From Symsagittifera roscoffensis (taxonomy: Eukaryota > Xenacoelomorpha > Acoela > Convolutidae): a stretch of DNA of 64,000 nt. The translations under genes and the position numbers were made by a program. Location: positions 51,591,858 through 51,655,857 of the forward strand of contig NC_087065.1 in the NCBI RefSeq assembly GCF_963678635.1. The letters are read 5' to 3'. The notes beneath the pieces were generated by a model, which searched no databases, was not told the origin of the DNA, and worked only from the letters and a program-made list of their open reading frames with translations. This document shows positions 44,880 to 56,351 of the stretch, piece after piece (within the stretch, counting starts at the first letter, position 1; each line of letters opens with the position of its first letter).

Positions 44880-46640
44880 TTTCTGGAAATTTTATTAGCG
44901 TCTTGAGCGACTTTCAATAGTTTGGTAGTTGGAGTCCAACTTGCTTATGTATAAATGAAAAAGTAGTGATTCAAGGACAGCGCCTTGCGCAACACCTTTG
45001 AAATAATCATTGCAATCTGGTTCGGTTTTAATAACAATTGTTCCTTGCTGTCTATTTCTCACAAAATCTTCAATCGAGTCTTTGAATAAACTTACTTTTT
45101 CAAGTTTAAAAAGTAGGAAAGGCAATAATAAGTTGAATCAAATGCCTTTGAAAGGTAAAGAAAAGAGGCGGTAACTTTTTTTATTAAAATTTCTCAAATT
45201 GGTTCAGTACAATTAAAAAAATGAGCAAAATTGGTGCTCAAAAAAATGGTCGAAGATTGTGCACTCAATCCAAACTCTGCTTCACTGATACGATTATACT
45301 TTGAAAGGTAACCGTTTCGTTATTCTTAAGTAGTTTTTCAAAAATTTAAGACATTGCCTCTTATTTGATATAGATCTATAGTTTTCTATTCTTTCCTGTG
45401 GTTGTTTTTGTATTCAGGATTAATAAAGAAAAATTTTGTGTAGAAACATCCTAATTTTAATATTCTCATTGATGGGAAATGTATACGTCTAAAAATGGGG
45501 CCACTATATCACATGGACCTGGGTCTTTTATCTACCTAAGTTATTTTCCAGTTCTGCTTTGTCCTTCTAAGAAAAAACAGTCGCGTTTTTTGAGAGCAAT
45601 TGGAAGGTTTTCCAAATTTTTTTTGTAAGTAGTGTTTATTAAAAATACTATTCTTTTGTTGAAAACTTCGTTTAATAGGTTAGTCATTTTGTTACCATCG
45701 GTAATTCTATCTTCGAAAAATTACGAAGGTGAGATTCTTCAATAATTGTTTTTTTTTGAGTTTCTTGTATCATTGATGGTGTTTCAGCGCTGTTGACCGT
45801 TTTTGTTATATATAGAAACTTTTTTCGAATATAAAAACTGCTCAAGGTGTAGGTTTGGATTAATTTTTTTAATACTTTTTCTGGTGTAGCAAAAGCTTCT
45901 AAATTTTTGGTTTTTTTTATCGGGACTGAATTCTTCTCAGAAAATTTTTCAATACATTTTCATCAAAATTACATCAAATTTTGTTATGTATATATTGTTT
46001 TTTCAAAGACTGTACATTAAGAAAATTGAAAAACTTTTTAACAAGTAAATTGAAAACAAAGAATTGATATAAAGATAAAACTTAAAAACAAAAAACCTGT
46101 TTGATATATCAAACTCAGATATATCAAGTTTTGCGACTATTTAGAAAAACTATTGTCTTTTATAAAAAATTGTCTTTGCTATAATTTGCATATGAAAACC
46201 ATCGAAACTCTGTTAGCCACTTTAGGTCAGTCATTTTGTAACTGTCGGTATCTTTATCTTCAAAAAAATTCCAAATCCGGGATATTCTAATGATTGTTAA
46301 AAATTTGAATATTTTTATCCTTGATTTTTTTCAGCGCTTTTGGCCTTTTTTGTTATGTATAGAAACTTTATTTGAATAAAATAAATACTACTATAGGTTT
46401 GATTTTGATTAATTTTTTCTAAAAAATACTATCTCTGGCGATGCAAAAGCTTTAAAGATTTGGGTTTTCTATCGGGCCTAATTTGTTCATAGAAAAATCT
46501 CCAACCTATTTTCATCAAAACTTAATCAAATTTTGAAATGTATAATTTGTTTTTTCAAAGACTCTACATTCAGAAAATTGAAAAATTTTTTAGCAAGTAT
46601 ATCGCAGGTAAAGAATTGCAACGAAGAAAGAATTTAAATA
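44880..46640 (-). pseudogene. Decayed LINE reverse transcriptase
   Basis: On the minus strand the 44895-45125 frame has SIEDFVRNRQQGTIVI and KGVAQGAVLESLLFHLYISK, matching the RT palm. A shifted frame just upstream reads KAFDSTYYCL (motif A). Further upstream a TDGNKMTNLLNEVFNKR stretch (about 45640-45700) is the N-terminal RT region. It is heavily broken. It does not closely match the CR1-like copies here, so it is another LINE family. Confidence 0.7.
45676..46630. repeat. Diverged tandem duplication inside the decayed LINE
   Basis: 45676-46085 and 46213-46630 share GTCAGTCATTTTGT/GTTAGTCATTTTGT, TTTCAGCGCT, ATATAGAAACTTT, GATTAATTTTTT, CAAAAGCTT and TTGTTTTTTCAAAGACT in the same order, with about 540 bp between starts. 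Confidence 0.8.
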
Positions 46641-47226
46641 TAAAGAAATTTTTTTATGTATCAAATTCAGAGGTATCGCTGATTATCTAATCAAGCGAAT
46701 CAGTTGGAGTTATCCTAATTTTACAAATAGTTTTAAATTATTTTTTTCATCTTCATTCAAATAGTTCAACATTGAATCAATTTTAAAAAATGTCGTTTTT
46801 TATTCAGGGTTTGAACACAACCAATTAATTAAGCAAACATTTTTCTGGTTTTGTTTTGATTATAAGCAATTTATTGAGAATCGAGTTTTGTTTGTATATT
46901 ATGCTGTTTGGCATTATTTTGGCCGAACTATTTTAATATTCCTCCCGAAGCGTATATAGATCAGACATCTTTTTAAGTTCAGTTTTTTCAGTATCGATAA
47001 TGAGTTAAGATGTGGGGTTGGTAACTCATAGAGTAATTTCGGATAGGGTACTTACTCTTATATCTACTCTTACCAATATGCCAATCTTACTATTATATCT
47101 ACTAGTCTCAGGGTGTTTAACTAGTCTCTGCTAGGCTCAATAGATCTAGTGTATACTGGTTTATTGCGACTGCTGAAGTTCTCTTGGAGAAGCAACTAAT
47201 TTCTAAGTTAAATTCAAATCTCTCTG

Positions 47227-47254
47227 GTGCTGAAATTACAAGTAATTTCAGCAC
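47227..47254. other. Perfect inverted repeat, 13-bp arms
   Basis: GTGCTGAAATTAC, then AA, then GTAATTTCAGCAC. In RNA this would be a tight hairpin, or in DNA a cruciform. Confidence 0.9.
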
Positions 47255-48000
47255 TTACAAATAAGTGGGTTGTTAGTTGGATGGATTATGATTGGTTAAT
47301 ATTAAATACTTTACAGTGGTAAAATATCTAATTTATCCAATAATAAAATGTAGTTTAAATCAGGTTCCACCCATCCGGGTTTTAAAGAAATTTTTAGAAT
47401 TTTCTTTCTGTAATTTGAAGGATGGATGATGAACGTTGGTATTTGATGAACATCATTTTCTTGTCCGGTTCCTCTTGGTTAAGGAAGTTTCAGGACGCTG
47501 GAATTATGGACAGGAAATTATTATGTCGTCATTCGACAACGACTGTGATCCCCAATGAAATCAATCCGATTTCAAGATGGTTTGCTATGACGGGTTTTTC
47601 TGTATTATGTAGAGAACTTGTTTTGTGTGCAACCTCGTCTGGGAATGGCGTGAAGATCGTGTGTGGAAGGGATGCCTTGTAACTCGGATCTGTACGTATA
47701 CTTGAACATCGAGGTGGTCATTGGTCTAGCTCAATGAAGTCCTTTTCTGCGAAGTCAAGTCGTACTCTGTCGTGATTGAGTCGTGATTGTGGACGGCATG
47801 TCCGTTGTATTTAGCCATTCTTTTGTGCGAGTGTGATGGGATCCTCTAGTCTTTGGATGTTCGTCTATGTTGTTTTGTATGATCTATATACTGCAAAGTA
47901 TAATTTACATTTTATAAAATTTTGTTAGTTCGGTTTTTTAATCATGAATTTAGTTAGTTGTTTTCACAAAAGCGTTTTGTTTTAGTTCGGTTATTTTGAA

Positions 48001-48024
48001 GAGTTACTCACCCTTGAGTAACTC
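48001..48024. other. Perfect inverted repeat, 10-bp arms
   Basis: GAGTTACTCA, then CCCT, then TGAGTAACTC. Confidence 0.9.
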
Positions 48025-48967
48025 TTATTAATAATAGAAGTGTGGTCGCAAAGCGTGGATGTAGCGCGGTGGAATAGACCGGCTATAGAGCATGCTCAGG
48101 ACGTCCTCTCTGGTCGGTTAGGCCAGGAATGGGAGTATGATTTCATGCTGTTTCTTTGAGAGGTCCTGTTTTGTGATAACGTTTTATGTTGGTTTTATGT
48201 TGGTCTTTCTTATGTTACTTTGGTTGTGTCCTTTTTTCAAAAATCAAATTTTTTTTGGTATGGGTTTGTCTTGCGACTTTTTTTGTGTTTTATTATTTCT
48301 TTCTTAGACTTTATAATAGTCTTCAAAAGAATAAATTATCCAGTTTTAAACTGGGTTAATCCGGTTTGGGTACCGTTGGTTTTCTATTCTTAGTCATGCT
48401 GTTATTTTATGATTTGTGGTGTTTAGTAAGCTGCGTTGGTTAGTTTGGTTTAGTATATAATTCCTTTCCAACCGGGTTAAAGGAAAGTTTGAAACTTGTT
48501 ATCGTTTGTTAGAGTTGTTGATTGTGAAAACTTGAAACTTAAAATCATTATTTAAACAATTCTTCGTGGGCAAGCTGTGCGAGTTTGGATAGAATTCTTG
48601 TGCGAGTGGATGAAAATATTTGAAAAGGTTAATACTGCTTTCTCATTTTATCAATTTATTGCATAGAATTTTGAATTTTACTGCATTTTGGGGAAATTTA
48701 AAATTATAAATTTTCATCGTATTTAATTTTACTGCTTCACGGAGAAGTAATTTATAAATGAAATTACTACATTTGGTATGAATTTTACTACATTATTTAG
48801 TGCAAGAATTTAATGAATTTTTAGATAATTTAACAAGTTGTATTTTTATTTTTCTTTTCTGTTTTGTAGGTGATCGTGGTGTGAAGACTAGAAATATAAA
48901 TCAAACATTGATAAAAAATGGTTAGTACTAATTGAAATTTATTAGTTAAGAATATTTCAAATTATAC

Positions 48968-50785
48968 TTACCTTAATCTTCTGGGAAAAAAACCGTGGGG
49001 GAAGATGTGTATCATATCTGATGCTGTTAGTAATTTTGCTAGTATGCGTATGATGTTTTTAGTTTGTAGCAGTGGCCAAAGCAATTGAAGTGCTTTAATG
49101 GTTTTTAGTTCTTCGGTGCCTATTGCAAACTCGTAAGGTGTGTTTTGAATGAGGTTATATATTTTATGATTATATTTAGTATTGTGAATGAATTCTAATA
49201 TGGGTATTTCAATAGGCTGGAAGAATTCATGCGGGATAAGGAAGGGTCTGGATTCTTCGGCATTGAGGGTCTTCGTAATGGGACAAAATGTATACATTTG
49301 GGTAACTGGGTCATAGTTGCGGAGGATGCCGTGGAGGTTAGTATCTTTGATGCAATATGTAAAATTAAGGAAAAATGGTGACGTGTACTTTGAGGTAAGA
49401 AACTGAAAACGATGGTGAGTTTGTCTTGATGGGGTGTGCAAATCAAAATGATTTTGTATAAAACGATAGTATGTATATGTGTGGGTTTGTTTAGTGCATA
49501 ATATAATATCGTGGGAACAGTGCAAATTGCGTTCATGTGGTGAAAGAAACTGAAAGTTTAGAGAAAATAACTGAAATTTGTCGTGGAAACTTGCGTAAGT
49601 TTGAATATCAGCTAGTGATTCTGAAATGATGTGATCATACTTTCTATCAAAAATATTAAGTGTGAATACGTATGATGTTTTGATGAAAAGTTTTTCTGTT
49701 AGTTGCGGGTTAGCGAAGCGGTCTTCATCTAAAAATTGGTCTTGATTAGGTCGGATGATATTATGGTCGTAATATTCTATTGTGAATTCGTTAGCTCGGG
49801 GTGCAGTGATTGTTTTTAGTAATTTTTTGTATCCAACATAAGTAAATTGTCGAGGTGTTAGTGTTGTGGTGAGTCTATATAACATGTCTTTGTTCTTTTC
49901 TATGTCGTCATGAGTATTAGTTAGTGGTAGGCAAAGGGGGTTAGTAAAATGATAATAAGCTGTCCAATGAAGTGTTGGCATTAAAACATGTTTATCTACA
50001 AAACTACGTGTGTCATTAGTATCATTAGTAGGTGTGTTTAATGTATATTGTGGAAATGAGGGTAAGGTGATTGCAAGAAAATTTTTCGTGTTAGTGTGTT
50101 GCGGGTGATTAATATCTTCCCAGGCTGTTCCGGGTTTGGTCGGGAATGGATGATTTGGGAATTTTCGTTTAAAAGTGCGATAAGCTCGGTGAGTGCTACT
50201 AGGTGTTTCGGTGGATGTGGATGATTGTGTGAATGATGCAGTGTAAGCTGAGGAGGGTGTATGAGTAGGTGGGTTTGAGGATTCTATTGTGGATGATAGT
50301 TGATGTATTGTGAGGGTGTTAGGGTGTATTAATTGTTGTTGTAGGGTAATAAAATTATCGAGTTCCTGGGAAATTTGGGGGGTATCTGGAGAATTATTAT
50401 ATGATCTGTCAGAATGAAGTGGAGAATAGGTTGGGGTTACTTGGGAAGCGTAGGAAGGAGTGGAAACGGATAGGAGTGAATGATTTGATGGAATTGGTTG
50501 AAAAGGGGGTTTTGAAAAAACTGAGGAGTTGGTCTGATTATCATTTGATGGAGATGGTTCGGAGTCTGCAAATTTTTCAGGGGTTTCTACATTAGGGTTA
50601 TTTAATTGTGAGATAGCGTATAAAACTGAAATATCTGAGTTAGTATCAGAATTCGTGCTTGATGATATATTAATAATCGGAAAATTGGGTGGTGGGAAAG
50701 CAGAAAGTGGTATTATTGGGATTGGAGTTTGGAGGTTGGCTGGGTGGGAATTTGAGCGATGGAGGAATCCAAGTTGTCGGCTCAT
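48968..50785 (-). CDS. 605-codon orphan ORF downstream of the envelope gene
   Basis: This is the longest intact ORF in the window. Residues 1-220 are rich in Pro, Ser and Thr and likely disordered. Residues 220-605 look folded, with conserved-looking aromatic blocks (HVLMPTLHWTAYYHFTNPLC, PRQFTYVGYKKLLKTI, LQLLWPLLQTKNIIRIL) and a basic end (FFPRRLR). There is no signal peptide or membrane helix. I do not recognise the family. It might be a structural (gag-like) or accessory protein; gag is not seen upstream of pol in the window. Its first 60 codons recur at 53472-53663 because of the tandem duplication. Confidence 0.7.
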   Translation of the reverse strand: MSRQLGFLHRSNSHPANLQTPIPIIPLSAFPPPNFPIINISSSTNSDTNSDISVLYAISQLNNPNVETPEKFADSEPSPSNDNQTNSSVFSKPPFQPIPSNHSLLSVSTPSYASQVTPTYSPLHSDRSYNNSPDTPQISQELDNFITLQQQLIHPNTLTIHQLSSTIESSNPPTHTPSSAYTASFTQSSTSTETPSSTHRAYRTFKRKFPNHPFPTKPGTAWEDINHPQHTNTKNFLAITLPSFPQYTLNTPTNDTNDTRSFVDKHVLMPTLHWTAYYHFTNPLCLPLTNTHDDIEKNKDMLYRLTTTLTPRQFTYVGYKKLLKTITAPRANEFTIEYYDHNIIRPNQDQFLDEDRFANPQLTEKLFIKTSYVFTLNIFDRKYDHIISESLADIQTYASFHDKFQLFSLNFQFLSPHERNLHCSHDIILCTKQTHTYTYYRFIQNHFDLHTPSRQTHHRFQFLTSKYTSPFFLNFTYCIKDTNLHGILRNYDPVTQMYTFCPITKTLNAEESRPFLIPHEFFQPIEIPILEFIHNTKYNHKIYNLIQNTPYEFAIGTEELKTIKALQLLWPLLQTKNIIRILAKLLTASDMIHIFPHGFFPRRLR

Positions 50786-53473
50786 CGTGGGCTAAAAAAA
50801 TGATTATTTTGAGACTGAAAAGTGGTGGTGTGAGGTTGTTCTATAATTTTTTTGTATGTATTATCATTTTGTGAATGATGTGGTATTATGTGTTGGATGG
50901 GACTTAGTGTTGTATTTGGGCCAAAATTTGGATTATGTGTAATTGCTAAGTTTCAAAAATTACGGGGAACTAATGATAATGGATGGTTTTGTGGTAGGGT
51001 TGGTATCTGTGGTGCTGTAGGTGTTGTATCTACATTATTATGTTCTTCATTGTATGTGTTTGGTCTCGTGGATATTTTTGTATTGTATTCTTTTATTTGT
51101 GCAACTAAAAGTATTTTGTTTATTGATGATGAAAAAATTCCAAAAAATCCTGCAAATAGTATACGTGCTACACTTGCTTGTCTGTTTACTTGTGTATGTA
51201 TAGCGCATGTGTTATAGATTCCTTTTAAAAAAGAAATCCTATAAAGTTAAACATTGCGTATAAAATAGTCAATTTTTCTAAGATGTAGTAGGGCCATCCT
51301 AGAAAATCGAGAATTTCATTTTTTAGTGTAACAAAGCTAAAAGTATTTATTGGTGAAATATCTTGTGGTCTGTATTTTTCACCGTTTAGATATATATAGT
51401 CTTTAATGTCTTTAAAATATCCGCTATAGTCTTGTGTATAAATGTCTGCAAATCCTGCGGTTTCGGCACGTTTTCTCAAATTCTGGTCAATTGATTGTCT
51501 TTGTATTTTGTCCATTTGTGTTAATAATTCTTGAAATTGTTGTGTTCTAATGTGATGCTGGATGTCTGATTTAGAATATATTTCAATTGATTGTAAATGA
51601 ACATTTGGGTTACGAGCAATGGCTCTGATGCTTTCGGGTGAAAACTTTTTGAGTGATTGCATTAATGTAGGGTATGGTGTAAGGAGGTAGTATTTATCTT
51701 CATCGGGATTTAATTGTACTACATTGTGGCTAATTTCTGATTCACATGGGACTGCGGTATCCCAAAAATATGTTCGTCTTGAAAGTGTGTCTACAAAATG
51801 TACTTTATTTTTATAGAATATAGGGATTCTTTTATAACAACGTTTATCTTCGAAAACATATAATGGTGATACTTTTTTGGTGCAAGTATAAAACCATAAA
51901 ATGTTTCCTTCGTAATCTAGAAAATTTGATCTGTTCCCTGATAATAAGTATCCTGCGTAAGGTATTTTGAGTACTGCTAATGCGAGTGATTGTAGGATTT
52001 GTTTTCTTTCTAATTCGCATAGTTGATGAAGTGTTTCTAATTCGGAGAGTGACATTTCTTGAAAAATTCGACTAATCGTGTAGTCTAACTTCATATCTAA
52101 ATGGATATCATAATGAATATTACCAAAATAGGTGCTATTCATTAGTGATAGTTCTTGTAAACGTGTGCTTTTACAGTCATGTGGTTTTAGTTTTCCACCA
52201 GGTTGACCTGTGCTTTTTTGAAAGTTAACAGGTATGTATGATGTTCCTTCATTTAGAGGGTGACCTGTGGCATAAGGGTCAATTTTTATTTTTCAAGTGG
52301 TCATGTCGAAACCTTTTTTCGTATTCGACAAGTATTTCAGAGTATTGTGTTTTATAAAGTGGATTTCTGTATTTACATGCAAATTCTGTTTCTTGATAGA
52401 TTTGAAAACGTGGTAATTTATTTTCTATATCATGGATGTTTTTGAAATTAGTGCTTTGTTTACGTGATGGGTTTACGTGTTCGTATGGGATTGATTCAAT
52501 AAAATATTTTTCATGAAATTTTATCTTTCGAGCGTGTATTTTTGCTATTTGAAATGTTGTGCATGTATCTTCGGGAAACCAAACAACTGTTGCTTGGGTC
52601 CTTGTTGTAGGGTCACAATAACCTTGATCATTTTTGCAAGGTAATCTAATTCCTTGATAGATCATTGTGTTATCAGATAAATCTCGTGTGAGTTGTATTT
52701 TTTCGAGTTGTATTTTCCAATCGAAAAACATTATTTGTTGATATCCTTTATTTTTTGTGTCTGCTTTGCAGTTTGAGGGGTCATTCATTCCAATGTGTGG
52801 TATCCAATGTTTATTGTGTATGTCATAAGTTAATCTTCCGTGTGCGCCGTTGTATGGATATTTTTTGTCTAATTTTATAGGTCCTTGATATCGTTCAAGT
52901 TCTGCTTGATGTACAGAATCGGCAAAGACTTGAAAATTTACTACTTTTCTGTCTGTGTTTTTATTTCTTGTTAGGTTTAGTCTGAGTAATTCATTTTTAC
53001 AATCATCGGGTTTTAGATGTAAAAGTCGTTCTATGTTACTTTGGTAAAACGATTCGTGGTCAAGTCGGTTTTTATTTCCGTTTGAAACTTGTGAACAATG
53101 TACTTTCTTTTCGGAAAATGTTGCTGTAAATTTATATCCTATGACTGTTGTTGCTCGGGCTTTTGAATATAATGTTGCTATTACATTTGTAGTTTCGATA
53201 GCTTGTGTTTGTGTTTCTGATACTTGATTTATTGCATATTTATGTAGTGTTTTTTGTTCGTTTTCTTCACAATCGTAGTGTGTTACTAATAAATCTTGGG
53301 GTCCTGTGCGAGGAGAAGGATTTGTGTTTTGGTCGGAAAATAATAGAAAAAAGATGTGTTGAAACGTTAATATTTTTAGAATATATATGTGTATGATAAT
53401 CTTGAGTATTGGTTATAAAATGTGATGTAACCAATTGTGTTTTTGGTATATCTGTCGTATTTATATATTACTT
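50599..53473 (-). repeat. Tandem duplication 1, copy 1 (unit 2878 bp)
   Basis: It matches 53477-56351 with only scattered differences, including single-base indels at about 52285 and 53271. A 3-base filler (ATA) lies between the copies. It contains one envelope-like gene and the start of the 605-codon ORF. Confidence 0.95.
50953..53450 (-). pseudogene. Chuvirus-like (class III type) envelope glycoprotein gene, copy 1
   Basis: Consecutive frames (52279-52788 and its upstream extension, then 51225-52142, then a membrane-anchor/tail part ending at 50953) match the glycoproteins of jingchuviruses and the env genes captured from them by retroelements. Recognisable blocks are CDPTTRTQATVVWFPEDTC, IPYAGYLLSGNRSNFL and a CYKRIPIFY segment. 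The tail part has a hydrophobic stretch followed by an acidic/polar tail. Breaks are a homopolymer shift near 52285, another at the T-run near 51226, and others upstream. Near 53271 this copy keeps the open frame that copy 2 has lost. Such proteins mediate membrane fusion in their viruses; this gene cannot make a continuous product. Confidence 0.7.
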
Positions 53474-53663
53474 ATATATTTAATTGTGAGATAGCGTATA
53501 AAACTGAAATATCTGAGTTAGTATCAGAATTCGTGCTTGATGATATATTAATAATCGGAAAATTGGGTGGTGGGAAAGCAGAAAGTGGTATTATTGGGAT
53601 TGGAGTTTGGAGGTTGGCTGGGTGGGAATTTGAGCGATGGAGGAATCCAAGTTGTCGGCTCAT
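53472..53663 (-). pseudogene. Duplicated 5' end of the 605-codon ORF
   Basis: The first 62 codons are identical to the start of the 48968-50785 ORF (MSRQLGFLHRSNSH...). The frame ends at the duplication junction. Confidence 0.9.
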
Positions 53664-56351
53664 CGTGGGCTAAAAAAATGATTATTTTGAGACTGAAAAG
53701 TGGTGGTGTGAGGTTGTTCTATAATTTGTTTGTATGTATTATCATTTTGTGAATGATGTGGTATTATGTGTTGGATGGGACTTTGTGTTGTATTTGGGCC
53801 AAAATTTGGATTATGTGTAATTGCTAAGTTTCAAAAATTACGGGGAACTAATGATAATGGATGGTTTTGTGGTAGGGTTGGTATCTGTGGTGCTGTAGGT
53901 GTTGTAGCTACATTATAATGTTCTTCATTGTATGTGTTTGGTCTCGTGGATATTTTTGTATTGTATTCTTTTATTTGTGCAACTAAAAGTATTTTGTTTA
54001 TTGATGATGAAAAAATTCCAAAAAATCCTGCAAATAGTATACGTGCTACACTTGCTTGTCTGTTTACTTGTGTATGTATAGCGCATGTGTTATAGATTCT
54101 TTTTAAAAAAGAAATCCTATAAAGTTAAACATTGCGTATAAAATAGTCAATTTTTCTAAGATGTAGTAGGGCCATCCTAGAAAATCGAGAATTTCATTTT
54201 TTAGTGTAACAAAGCTAAAATTATTTATAAGTGAAATATCTTGTGGTCTATATTTTTCACCGTTTAGATATATATAGTCTTTAATGTCTTTAAAATATCC
54301 GCTATAGTCTTGTGTATTAATGTCTGCAAATTCTGCGGTTTCGGCAAGTTTTCTCAAATTCTGGTCAATTGATTGTCTTTGTATTTTGTCCATTTGTGTT
54401 AATAATTCTTGAAATTGTTGTGTTCTAATGTGATGCTGGATGTCTGATTTAGAATATATTTCAATTGATTGTAAATGAACATTTGGGTTACGAGCAATGG
54501 CTCTGATGCTTTCGGGTGAAAACTTTTTGAGTGATTGCATTAATGTAGGGTATGGTGTAAGCAGGTAGTATTTATCTTCATCGGGATTTAATTGTACTAC
54601 ATTGTGGCTAATTTCTGATCCACATGGGACTGCGGTATCCCAAAAATATGTTCGTCTTGAAAGTGTGTCTACAAAATGTACTTTATTTTTATAGAATATA
54701 GGGATTCTTTTATAACAACGTTTATCTTCGAAAACATATAATGGTGATACTTTTTTGGTGCAAGTATAAAACCATAAAAAATTTCCTTCGTAATCTAGAA
54801 AATTTGATCTGTTCCCTGATAATAAGTATCCTGCGTAGGGTATTTTGAGTACTGCTAATGCGAGTGATTGTAGGATTTGTTTTCTTTCTAATTCGCATAG
54901 TTGATGAAGTGTTTCTAATTCGGAGAGTGACATTTCTTGAAAAATTCGACTAATCGTGTAGTCTAACTTCATATCTAAATGGATATCATAATAAATATTA
55001 CCAAAATAGGTGCTATTCATTAGTGATAGTTCTTGTAAACGTGTGCTTTTACAGTCATGTGGTTTTAGTTTTCCACCAGGTTGACCTGTGCTTTTTTGAA
55101 AGTTAACAGGTATGTATGATGTTCCTTCATTTAGAGGGTGACTTGTGGCATAAGGGTCAATTTTTTATTTTTCAAGTGGTCATGTCGAAACCTTTTTTCG
55201 TATTCGACAAGTATTTCAGAGTATTGTGTTTTATAAAGTGGATTTCTGTATTTACATGCAAATTCTGTTTCTTGATAGATTTGAAAACGTGGTAATTTAT
55301 TTTCTATATCATGGATGTTTTTGAAATTAGTGCTTTGTTTACGTGATGGGTTTACGTGTTCGTATGGGATTGATTCAATAAAATATTTTTCATGAAATTT
55401 TATCTTTCGAGCGTGTATTTTTGCTATTTGAAATGTTGTGCATGTATCTTCGGGAAACCAAACAACTGTTGCTTGGGTCCTTGTTGTAGGGTCACAATAA
55501 CCTTGATCATTTTTGCAAGGTAATCTAATTCCTTGATAGATCATTGTGTTATCAGATAAATCTCGTGTGAGTTGTATTTTTTCGAGTTGTATTTTCCAAT
55601 CGAAAAACATTATTTGTTGATATCCTTTATTTTTTGTGTCTGCTTTGCAGTTTGAGGGGTCATTCATTCCAATGTGTGGTATCCAATGTTTATTGTGTAT
55701 GTCATAAGTTAATCTTCCGTGTGAGCCGTTGTATGGATATTTTTTGTCTAATTTTATAGGTCCTTGATATCGTTCAAGTTCTGCTTGATGTACAGAATCG
55801 GCAAAGACTTGAAAATTTACTACTTTTCTGTCTGTGTTTTTATTTCTTGTTAGGTTTAGTCTGAGTAATTCATTTTTACAATCATCGGGTTTTAGATGTA
55901 AAAGTCGTTCGATGTTACTTTGGTAAAACGATTCGTGGTCAAGTCGGTTTTTATTTCCGTTTGAAACTTGTGAACAATGTACTTTCTTTTCGGAAAATGT
56001 TGCTGTAAATTTATATCCTATGACTGTTGTTGCTCGGGCTTTTGAATATAATGTTGCTATTACATTTGTAGTTTCGATAGCTTGTGTTTGTGTTTCTGAT
56101 ACTTGATTTATTGCATATTTATGTAGTGTTTTTTGTTCGTTTTCTTCACAATCGTGTGTGTTACTAATAAATCTTGGGGTCCTGTGCGAGGAGAAGGATT
56201 TGTGTTTTGGTCGGAAAATATTAGAAAAAAGATGTGTTGAAACGTTAATATTTTTAGAATATATATGTGTATGATAATCCTGAGTATTGGTTATAAAATG
56301 TGACGTAACCAATTGTGTTTTTGGTATATCTGTCGTATTTATATATTACTT
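53477..56351 (-). repeat. Tandem duplication 1, copy 2
   Basis: It matches 50599-53473. Its right edge is where similarity to copy 1 stops (TATATTACTTCAGTTG versus TATATTACTTATATAT). Confidence 0.95.
53831..56312 (-). pseudogene. Chuvirus-like envelope glycoprotein gene, copy 2
   Basis: It is the second copy of the envelope-like gene. An open frame of 393 codons (55131-56312) covers the N-terminal half, including the Cys-rich VWFPEDTC block. The C-terminal half continues in 54103-55020 after a one-base homopolymer difference near 55163, and a membrane-anchor region follows. Near 56149 one base is missing relative to copy 1, so the 56312 start is read in a different frame from the natural one. 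The T-run break near 54104 is shared with copy 1 and so predates the duplication. Confidence 0.7.

Larger units (their letters stand above)
46641..48967. other. AT-rich interval, possible 3' LTR region of the right-hand element
   Basis: No convincing gene; an 86-codon plus-strand frame at 47422-47682 is unrecognised. Two perfect hairpins are listed separately. Since the right-hand retroelement is read on the minus strand, its 3' LTR should lie here, but the other LTR is outside the window, so no boundary can be set. Confidence 0.35.

Noticed and set aside
47422-47682. 86-codon plus-strand ORF
   Set aside because: No homology, no splice context, isolated in AT-rich sequence.
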